Shown one piece after another: positions 56,298 to 64,000 of a stretch of 64,000 nt of DNA. The notes under the pieces were generated by a model. The model ran no database searches. It saw only the letters and a list, made by a program, of their open reading frames with translations, and was not told where the DNA came from. Within the stretch, counting starts at the first letter, position 1; every line of letters starts with the position of its first letter. Origin of the DNA: Notamacropus eugenii (Eukaryota; Chordata; Mammalia; Diprotodontia; Macropodidae). The position numbers and the translations under genes were made by a program. The stretch is taken from positions 96,415,067 through 96,479,066 of the forward strand of contig NC_092879.1 of NCBI RefSeq assembly GCF_028372415.1, written 5' to 3'.

Positions 56298-57180
56298 TTG
56301 AACATAAATAACTACGGTGGTACCAGGGAAGTCCAAGACATAAACTCAGAAGACAATAACATGAAAACAGCTATAAGTAAAGACTCAAGGAGAAATGCTA
56401 ATTGGGTCCAACCCCAACAAGAATTCTTGGAAGAGTTACATGATAAGAGTGGTAGAGTTTCCTCTACCTCTAACTGGGAAAATAAATGGTAGTGATGCAA
56501 GAAAATTATGAAAAGACAATTTATAGTTTGATTAAAGAAGCACAAAAATATCAAAGAAAACAACACCTTAAAAAAACTAGAGTTGACCAAATGGTAAAAG
56601 AGGCACAAAAGCTCACTGAAAAAAGATAATTCCTAAAATTCAAATTGGGCAGCTAGAGACCAATGACTCTATAAGACATCAAGCAACAATAAAACAAAGT
56701 CAAAAGAATGAAAAATAATAGAAGAAAATATGAAATGTCTCATCAGAAAACAACTGGCCTGGAAAATAGATTAAGGGAAGATAATTAAAGAATTATTGAT
56801 CTGGAAATTTGATTTGATCCTGAAAGCCACGATAAAAAAAAACAAAACAAAAGAGTCTAGACATCATATTTCAAAAAAAAGTTATCTAGGAAAACTGTCC
56901 TAAAATTTGGATCCAGGGGGTAAAACAGAAATGGAATCCAATGGAAACCAATCATATCCTGAAAGAGATCCCAAAATGAAAACTCCCAAGAATATTGTAG
57001 CCAAATTCCAGAGCTCCCAGGTGAAGGACAAAATACTTCAACAGCCAGAAAGTAACAATTCAAATACTGTAAAACCACAGGCAGGATCGCACAAGATAGA
57101 GCAGCTTCCAGGCATTCCTGATGCAAAACCAGAGGTGAATAGAAAATTTGACATTAAAACACAAGACACAAGAGAACCAT
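56298..57180 (+). pseudogene. Heavily decayed ORF1 of HAL1 copy C
   Basis: Recognisable pieces are a coiled-coil part around 56520-56740, and, near 56972-57025, codons for KTPKNIVAKFQSSQVKDKIL, matching the RRM/CTD junction of copies A and B. It spans several frames with many stops. Confidence 0.7.
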
Positions 57181-57357
57181 AAAAAGGTAACCATGCAAGA
57201 TAAATCACAAAGGACTCAATAAAGTTAGAATATTTATATTGCTATATGAGAAGATGATACATGTAATTCTTAAGAACTTTATCATTATTAGGGAAGTTAA
57301 AATGAATTTACATAGACAGAGGACATGGATCTGAATTGATTATGTTGTAATTATCTC

Positions 57358-58279
57358 ATTTCTCTTCCCAGCTTTTCCTCCACCTCTCTAACTTGATTTT
57401 CAAAATCCTTTTTGAGCTCTTCCATGGCCTGAGCCCATTGGGTGGGCTGGGATACAGAAGCCTTGAATTCTATGTCTTTCCCTGATGGTAAGCATTATTT
57501 TTCTTCATCAGAAAGGATGGGAGGAGATATCTGTTCACCAAGAAAGTATGGTCTTATTGGTCTATGGTCTTATTGTTTTTCCCTTTTCTGGGCATTTTCC
57601 CAGCCAGTGACTTGACTTCTGAGTTTCCTTTCCACACCCACCTCATCACCAGATCCACCCAGCTAGTGCTTGGGGGCTGAGATTCAAGTACTGTTCCCCA
57701 GCCTCAGGGTTTTTGGTGGGGGCGGGGCTGCTATTCAGTTGAGATTAAGTTCAGGTGCTCAGGTGGGGGCAGGGCTGCCACATGGGGCTCAGTTCCCTCA
57801 GGGGGTTTATGATGAGACCTTCAGCAATGGATCTGAGCTCCTGCCTGATTTGGGAGCCTCTGTCTGCTTCTGCCTCTGCTGCTGCCTCTGCTGCTGCTTA
57901 CCGAGGGGGCCTGAGTCATGGGGACACCCTGCTCCCCTCTCAGGGAGCTGAAAAGACTCTCTCACTGACCTTTGGCACCTGTGGCTGGAAGGACCTGTGC
58001 AGCTGCTGGAGATTCTGTCCCTGAAGCCTGCTGAGATCTGCTCCTCTTGATGCTGCGCAGCCAAGGCAGGGCTGGGCTCTGCTCCAGTCCAGTGCATGAC
58101 AGACCTTTGGTGCTGGTTTTTCAGGTCTCTCTGGAACAGAAGTCTCCTCCACACCATTGTTCTGAGGCTTCTGCTGCTCCAGAATTTGTTGGGAGTTCTT
58201 CTTTACAGGTATTTTCTGGGCTGTGGGTTCCTGGCTAGCATATGTGTATCTTTCTACTCTGCCATCTTGGCTCCTCCCC
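57358..58279 (-). mobile_element. Reversed 5'-end-only L1/HAL1 insertion with 18-bp duplication
   Basis: On the minus strand it starts at 58279 with the intact leader GGGGAGGAGCCAAGATGGCA, runs through a GCAGCAGAGGCAG-bearing 5' UTR and the ORF1 start (ATGCCCAGAAAAGGG, near 57600), and stops inside ORF1 at 57358 without a poly(A) tract. TTATGTTGTAATTATCTC is repeated exactly at 57340-57357 and 58280-58297. So it is a complete insertion of a 3'-truncated transcript into HAL1 C. Confidence 0.85.
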
Positions 58280-58644
58280 TTATGTTGTAATTATCTCCAA
58301 CAAAAAAAAATGAAAGGGGGATGAAGAGGAATGCATTGGGAGAAGGGGGCAATGGGAGAGGTAAAAAGGAGAGATTTTTCTCACATAAAACAGGTACACA
58401 AGGAAGAACTTTTATAGTAGGGTGGAAAATGGTAGGGGTGACTCCAATGCTTGAACCTCATTCTCAATGGCATTGGTTCAAAGAGGGCAATACACAAACA
58501 CATTCAGTTGGTTATAGAAATCTATCTTATCCAATAAGGAAAAAGGAGGGGAAGGGGATAAGAGATTGGCAAGGTGTATGTGTGGGGCGGGGGGAGGTGA
58601 GATAGTAAAAGTAAAAATAACCTTGCACTTTGGAAAGAAAGGTA

Positions 58645-59140
58645 GGGCAATTCTGGACAATATACTAAAAAGCAAAGACATCACCTTGGCAACAAAGGTC
58701 CTTATAGTCAAAGCTATGATTTTTTTCCAGTAGCATTGTATAGCTGTTAGAATTGGATTGTAAAGAAAGCTGAGAGCCACAGAGTCAATACTTTCGAACT
58801 GTGGTGCTGGAAATGACTTTTGAAGGAGATCAAATTAGTTGATACTTAAAGAAATCAATTCAGGCTATTCACTGGGATGTCAAATACTAAATTTGAAACT
58901 CAAATATTTTGGCCACATAATGAGAAGACAGGACTCATTGGAAAAGGCCCTGGCATTGGGAAAGATTGAAGGCAGAAGGAAAAGGGGATGACAGAAGATG
59001 AGATGGATAGATATTATCATGGAAACAATGAACATGAACTTGGACAGACTTTGAGAGATAGTAGAGGATAGAAGGGCCTGGCATGTTATGGTCTGTGGGA
59101 TCACAGAGAGTCAGACACAAGTGAATGGAACAACAACAAA
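58645..59140 (+). mobile_element. RTE/BovB LINE 3' end
   Basis: The order of words matches the ruminant BovB 3' end as recalled: TATACTAAAAAGCAAAGACA, CAACAAAGGTCC, GTCAAAGCTATG, CAATACTTTCGAACTGTGG, GGGAAAGATTGAAGGCAGAA and a final CAGAGAGTCAGACACAAG. One frame gives YFGHIMRRQDSLEKALALGK and IEGRRKRG from ~58905, the RTE ORF2 C terminus. Stops interrupt it and the 5' end is truncated. It sits directly after HAL1 C. Confidence 0.9.
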
Positions 59141-59179
59141 AATAGTCATAGTTAAAAGAGATATACATGGAGTTTAAAA

Positions 59180-59380
59180 TAGGGGTGGGGAATCTGTGGC
59201 CTTGAAGCCACGTGTGATCCTCTAGGTCCTTAAGTGTGACCCTTTGACCCAATCCAAACTTCAGAGAACAAATCCCCTTAATAAAAGGATTTGTTCTGCA
59301 AAACTTGGATTCAGTCAAAAGGCCGCACCCAAGGACCTTGAAGGCCACGAGTCCTCAAGGCCACAGATTCTCCACCCCTA
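59180..59380. mobile_element. hAT-type MITE, 201 bp
   Basis: The ends are inverted repeats: TAGGGGTGGGGAATCTGTGG CCTTGA at the left and its near-perfect inverse at the right (CTCAAGGCCACAGATTC TCCACCCCTA). The 8-bp flanks GTTTAAAA (59172-59179) and GTCTAAAT (59381-59388) match at 6-7 positions, typical of hAT. It is non-coding. Confidence 0.85.
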
Positions 59381-59396
59381 GTCTAAATTATGCCTA

Positions 59397-60547
59397 AAGT
59401 CACCATGGGCGATGCAATAATATCACTGCTCTATACATATGTACCAAATTATACATCTAAGTACTCAAAGGAAAATTTCATCAAATTACAGAGACAGATG
59501 GTAAAACTATAATAGTTGAAGTGCTCAATGAACCCTTCTCAAATAAATATAAATCTAACAAAACAGATATACAAGCAGTAAGTTAAGAACATGAATATAA
59601 CTTTAGAAAAGTTAGAGATAACTCTTGCAATTACTGAATGGGAATAGAAAGAAATGCGCATATTTTTAGCCGTATGTGGAACTTTTACAAAAAGTGACCT
59701 CAATGAGCCAATGAATAAAAAAAACTTCCCAAACAAATACAGAAAAGGAGAAACATTAAGCATATCATTTACAGACCACAAGATAATAAAATGATAATTA
59801 AGAACTGGCAAAGGAGGAATTCAAATTTAATGAAGATTAAGTAATTTGGTCCTAAGGAACTGATTGTTCAAAGAACTAATCATGGAAACATCAGATTAAT
59901 TTCATCAAAGGAAATGACAATGAGACAATATGTTGAAACTTTTTGTCTGTAGTCAAAGTAGTCATTAGGAGTAAATGTATATCTCTAAACATTTTCATTA
60001 ATAAAGAGAAAAAGAACAGATCAGTGATTTGAGAATCACACATAAAGGAAAACACCTAGAAAACCAACCAGTCAAACAACTTCAATTAAACACCAAAACT
60101 ACAATTCTGAAAATCAAAGAAAGGGTTAACAACACTGAAGGCAAAATAAAAGAATTGAAAAAAAAACTAGTGCCTTCAAAAAAAAGATAAGTAAACCATA
60201 ATTAGCTAATTATGTTTTTGTAAGAGAGAGAAAAACAATTTGCCAATATAAAAAATGGAAAATGTAAATATACAACAGGTTAAGAAGGAATTTGCTAGAA
60301 ACATTATTCCTCAATTAAAGACCAACAAAACTGGCAACTCAAATAAAATTGATGAATATTTTTAAAAATATAAATTACCTAAACTTATAGACTGATTAAC
60401 AGAGAATTTAAATATTCCAATTTCAGAAAAAGAAATTGAATAAGCTATAATTGAAGTCCCAAAGAATTTTTTTAAATGCAGGACCAGATGGATTTATAAG
60501 CAAACACTCTCAAATATTTCAAAGAACAACTAATTCCAGTTTTATTA
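59397..60547 (+). mobile_element. Old L1 ORF2 fragment, 5' piece
   Basis: Endonuclease-to-linker similarity (GAGACAGATGGTAAAACTAT, TCATTAGGAGTAAATGTATA, GGACCAGATGGATTTATAAG at ~60481). It is saturated with stops. It is interrupted by a SINE at 60548 and resumes at ~61070. Confidence 0.7.
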
Positions 60548-61069
60548 GGAAGCATGGGGGTATTCAGGGAGGACTAGGGCTTTTGGTGTGAGGACTTTCC
60601 AGTGCCCTTTTCAGGGCTGTTCATCCACCTTTGGTGCTCATCTTCACACAGCTCTCACCTGTGACTCCAACATACCTCACTAATTCATCTTAGCACAGGG
60701 GCTAAACCAGGTTAAGGGTAACCAACAGGCCTCAAATCTGTCAGTGCGTTAGGGGCATGTCTACCACAAGCACGTTAAGACTTCCCCCTGTGGAATGGGT
60801 GGATGAGAACAATTTGTTCCAACGGGGATGAAGGGGGCTGAAGCAGGTGCTATGGGCTGCTTAGAGCTTGGTCAGACATCTAAGTTGCCAAAGTCTTCTA
60901 CTGCATCCCAGGCCATCACCCATCATCTTGACTTTTGTCCTGCCACTGGACTTTGATGACTCAGGAAGAGATTTTGTGCAATTCTGCCTCATTTAAATCC
61001 ACTTCGTGTGCAAGTCAAGATATCACCCCATGATGTCACTGGTCCTCTTTGAAAACTAAGATGAACAAC
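60548..61069 (+). mobile_element. ~520-bp SINE or composite with RTE-like tail, inserted in L1
   Basis: The L1 is split and resumes, with flanking imperfect repeats AATTCCAGTTTTATTA (60532-60547) and AATTCCAGCATTAAATA (61070-61086). The last ~220 bp share CTACTGCATCCCAGGCCATC, CATTTAAATCCACTTCG and CTCTTTGAAAACTAAGATGA with the copy at 745-965. The first ~300 bp are not seen elsewhere in this window. Confidence 0.65.
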
Positions 61070-61260
61070 AATTCCAGCATTAAATAATTTGCAAAAATAA
61101 AAAATGGATCCTACCAAATTCCTTTTAGGATACAAATGGAGTCTTTCTACCTATACAAGGGAGAATCAAAGCAAAGAAAACCATAGATCAGCATTTCTAA
61201 TGAATTTAGACACAGAAATATTGACTACTAGCAAAGAAGTACAGTCACATATTAAAAAGT
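61070..61260 (+). mobile_element. Old L1 ORF2 fragment, 3' piece (RT start)
   Basis: ATCCTACCAAATTCCTTTTA, CAAAGCAAAGAAAACCATAG and TTTCTAATGAATTTAGACAC align with 37772-37872 of the large L1 (the LPNSF...ISLMNID region). Confidence 0.75.
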
Positions 61261-61274
61261 TTATACACAATTCT

Positions 61275-61400
61275 ATACTCATTATATTCCAGGCACTGTG
61301 CTAAGTGCAAGGGATACAAAGAAAGGCAAAAGACAGTCCATATTCTTGAGAAGTTCACGGTAATAGCACATAAAAGATATATACAGAGAAGGTATAAAGA
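61275..61400 (-). mobile_element. L2 3' end
   Basis: ATTCCAGGCACTGTGCTAAG, GGGATACAAAGAAAGGCAAA, TCTTGAGAAGTTCACGG. Confidence 0.8.
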
Positions 61401-62039
61401 AATAACAGAGACAGTAGAACAGAGCAAAAAAAAAAATCTCTGGAGGCTGCAAACATTTAATGTCTACTGAATATTTAGCAAGGCATGACCTGGTGGAAAG
61501 AATTATATACCAGAAGCTTGCTGCCTCTCACAGACCAACAGTTGACAAACCTACATGCTACTATATAGACTTCAAAATATTCTAGAAAACTCAATCAATG
61601 AACTATACTAAAACTAGAGCATTATCACAAACCAAATTGTTTACTATAATTGCCCAGATATAATATTTCCCAGAAAAAACTTCAAACAATGTTTTTGATC
61701 ATCCCCCCAATACTCATTCTATCCAAGCTACATGGAACAAAAAGCTTGTAAAATAGCAGAGGAGATCAAGATCGTATGGTGATAAGATGAGATGTTTGTC
61801 ATTTTGCTATCCTGTCTGCTCCTGGAGAGGTACTAAGGATGCTCTCAGTGAACCTACAGAGAATGAGCTTTCATTCCAATACTTTTACTCAACTATAAAT
61901 AGTAGTGGCTGTAACCACTTGTGCAGTGCTCTGAAGAGCATTAAATATAGAATAACAGGATAGATTTGTCTCAAGATCATTTTAATCTGAACCTCATCAA
62001 AGATGATGAGGATGAGGATGAGGATGATGGCAGCCCAAA

Positions 62040-62230
62040 TTTCCAGTGTACTATATAGTGGAGAAAGCACTTTAACTACATCACTTCATATGAGACTCCT
62101 AACAACTAGAAGAGGTCTGCAAGACAGGTATTCTCATCGTCTTTTTACAGACGTAGAAAAGGTGATCAAGCGCCTCACCCAGAGTCATGCAGTGAGTGAA
62201 TTTCAGGGGTCTTCCCGGCTGTAAATCCAG
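62040..62230 (-). mobile_element. MIR
   Basis: TTAACTACATCACTTCATAT, CTTTTTACAGACGTAGAAAA, CCTCACCCAGAGTCATGCAG. Confidence 0.65.
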
Positions 62231-62559
62231 TCATCTTTGTTACAAAGTAGAACTTCACAAATCATTTTTTTTTCTTTTTTTAAGGAGGAACTTGGAACCT
62301 GCTTTCAGTAAATTGTCACCATCAACCTAATTCTCCCTCAGAATCCCCAAAGGTCGAACCAAGTGATTTTCGCACACATTTATAATGGCAGCATCCTATT
62401 TTGTCTTTGAAAACGATACAGACCCTTTGCAAATTGGAAAATCAATTCTCATGAATGTGCTGCATTCCCAATATGGGAGAGAACGTGAAAGTAACTCACT
62501 TTTCAGTTTACAAATTCTATTTTTAAATTATTAAGCATTTATTTTCACTTCCCCTTCCC

Positions 62560-62700
62560 AGTTTAAGATCACTTTCCACACAGTCACCCTGGGAGGTGGG
62601 TAGCGCCAACGTTATTACCCCCATTTTTTAGATAAGGAAACTGAGTCTCAGGGAGGGCTATAAGGGATATGATTCAAACCTAGGTCTGCTGGAAGCATAA
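62560..62700 (-). mobile_element. MIR
   Basis: CACCCTGGGAGGTGGGTAG, TTTTTTAGATAAGGAAACTG, CTCAGGGAGGGC and CAAACCTAGGTCTGC. Confidence 0.7.
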
Positions 62701-63049
62701 AGCTTTTCCCTTCTTCAGTGGTTGTAGTTCTTATACACTGCTTGGTGTAAAGAGAGGCAGAGAAAGGAATTAGCCAAAGCCTGGGATTTTATAGGATTAC
62801 AGAAAGAACCTTTGCAGTAATCAAAATTTCCAGCTGTTTTGGTACCCAGAAGGTCTGTATGAAAATATAAAAAGGTTATCTAAGCCTGGTATACTCTCAA
62901 GATTCTTTTTGTTTTCCTAGCAGAGAGCTGAACCTTGAAGGAAATGAATGCTGGATAGTTCAACTGTGATGGAAGGAGGTAGCAAGGGGTCAGGGCAGGA
63001 CCAAGTGGCCACCACACAGAGAGTATCTGGTCAGATAGGTGGCAGTATA

Positions 63050-63240
63050 TAGTTCAGTACAGTGAATAAAGCAGAAAGTCAGAGGGCCTGGGTTCAGATC
63101 CTATCTCTGCTCCTTCCTCTGTTACTTGACCTGTCTGGCCCTCAATTTTCTCATCTCTAAAATGAGGGGGTGCAGAGGGCTTCTTTCTTATCAGTTCCTT
63201 TCTCCTCTAGATCTATGATCTTATCCTGCAAAGATAAAGT
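63050..63240 (+). mobile_element. MIR-type SINE
   Basis: GGGCCTGGGTTCAGATCCTA, TTACTTGACCTGTCTGGCC, TCTCATCTCTAAAATGAGGG and CCTCTAGATCTATGATCTTA. Confidence 0.78.
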
Positions 63241-63689
63241 ACGAGGTCCTTAGAAGTGCTAGAGTTTGGCTGCTCTGATGTGGCCATTCCCTAAGGCAGA
63301 TCCTGGCTCTGCCAGTGGTACTGAATACTAGTCTACAGGGAAATGACAAAAAGATGTGCAAGTTACTCATCGCTTACACTCAGTCCTAAGTATTTATTGT
63401 AATCCTGGAAAAGTCATTAATGGAACATAGAAAGGGATGCTTATCCCACACTCTAACAATATCAGTTCTGCATTCTCGAGCAGTTGGCAAGAAAGCTATG
63501 ATCTCCTTTGGGCTGTCATTTTGCTAGGTTTCTTAAGTTAAGAAAGGTTAAGCTTAGGACATCAGCCAGTCAAAGACAGAGCTCTCAGAATACATGACAA
63601 GAAGAGTAAATGGAAAGGACAAGAACTGAGTCCATTCTTCTGGCATCAATGGTGAAATCAAGGAAGGAGATGAAGAAATGGAATGAATC

Positions 63690-63865
63690 ACTCTCACAAT
63701 CAGGAGTCAAGGGATACGAGTTCAAATCCTAGCCACTAACTCCCTATGTGATCTTCAGGCAGTCCCTCTCACTCTTCCATACCCGTTTCCTCATTTGTAA
63801 AGGACCAGATAACCCCCACGTTCTCTCCCATCTCTAAAGCTATATTCCTACTTCATGTTTGCAGG
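63690..63865 (+). mobile_element. MIR-type SINE
   Basis: CAGGAGTCAAGGGATACGAG TTCAAATCC, TATGTGATCTTCAGGCAGTC and TTTCCTCATTTGTAAAGGAC. Confidence 0.75.
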
Positions 63866-64000
63866 GGCAGGGCAGGGGATACACAGCAGAAAAATAACTG
63901 TGCTTTGGGAAGGAGGAGAGAGGATTACAGTGGTAGAACAGAGGACAGTCTGACTATAGGGACAGTCATGTCAAAAGAGGGAGGGAGGGGCTCCTCCATC

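Larger units (their letters stand above)
55597..58640 (+). mobile_element. HAL1 copy C, old, split by a reversed insertion
   Basis: Leader GCCAAGATGGCAGATTAGAA at 55601, 5' UTR with CAGCAGCAG segments, a decayed ORF1 (56298-57180), and a purine-rich 3' region (58298-~58620) related to those of copies A and B (AGAAATCTATCTTATCC and GGGGATAAGAG). The 922 bp at 57358-58279 belong to a second element. Stops and frame changes are frequent, so it looks older than copies A and B. Confidence 0.75.
61401..64000. other. Unassigned sequence between MIR copies
   Basis: Outside the MIR elements at 62040, 62560, 63050 and 63690 no exon, RNA gene or repeat family is recognised. 62350-62540 is free of obvious repeats. 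Confidence 0.4.

Noticed and set aside
1-64000. CRISPR array or bacterial operon
   Set aside because: Tandem arrays here lack spacer-repeat alternation and the sequence is clearly a mammalian genome.

Overview
The window looks like a marsupial (metatherian) nuclear genome. It is dense in LINE-1 elements of the marsupial type, in ORF1-only 'half-L1' (HAL1) copies, in MIR and L2 remnants, in tRNA-derived SINEs whose tails resemble RTE elements, and it carries an RTE/BovB 3' end. The sequence alone does not separate American from Australian marsupials. No bacterial, organellar or RNA-gene signal was seen. These assignments rest on recalled family features, not on database searches.

Only one convincing host protein gene is present, at 21242-23209 (+). 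It is an intronless, uninterrupted 655-codon gene derived from the WD40 protein DCAF7 (WDR68/HAN11). The whole propeller is present, but after its first ~117 residues it carries eight in-frame copies of a 36-residue Arg/Gly-rich repeat (21593-22456). A short CpG-containing leader with an ETS-type site lies upstream. A 3' untranslated region with its own small tandem repeat and an ATTAAA signal lies downstream. This retrogene is the most interesting object in the window.

Layout. 1-4838: MIR/L2/SINE debris and unassigned sequence. 4839-7489: HAL1 copy A with target-site duplications. 7500-10843: SINE, L1 and L2 fragments. 10861-14575: HAL1 copy B with a perfect 17-bp duplication and an extra ~1 kb at its 3' end. 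14600-19490: MIR, L2, a hAT-type element, a long purine tract. 19493-20762: an L1 5'-end fragment running into a 1.17-kb array of a 14-bp unit. 20945-23815: the DCAF7-like retrogene and flanking small arrays. 24000-36000: mostly unassigned intergenic DNA with MIR/L2, one solo LTR-like sequence and an 18-bp-unit minisatellite (29474-30029). 36000-41000: an L2 remnant split by a hAT MITE and a 3.9-kb 5'-truncated L1. 41000-55595: L2, SINEs, microsatellites, two tail-to-tail L1 3' ends and unassigned DNA. 55597-61260: HAL1 copy C carrying a nested reversed 5'-end-only insertion, then RTE/BovB, a hAT MITE and an old L1 split by a ~520-bp SINE. 61260-64000: MIR/L2 and unassigned DNA.

Nothing here forms an operon-like system. 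The relationships that matter are insertion order among mobile elements, and the clustering of several tandem arrays around the single retrogene.
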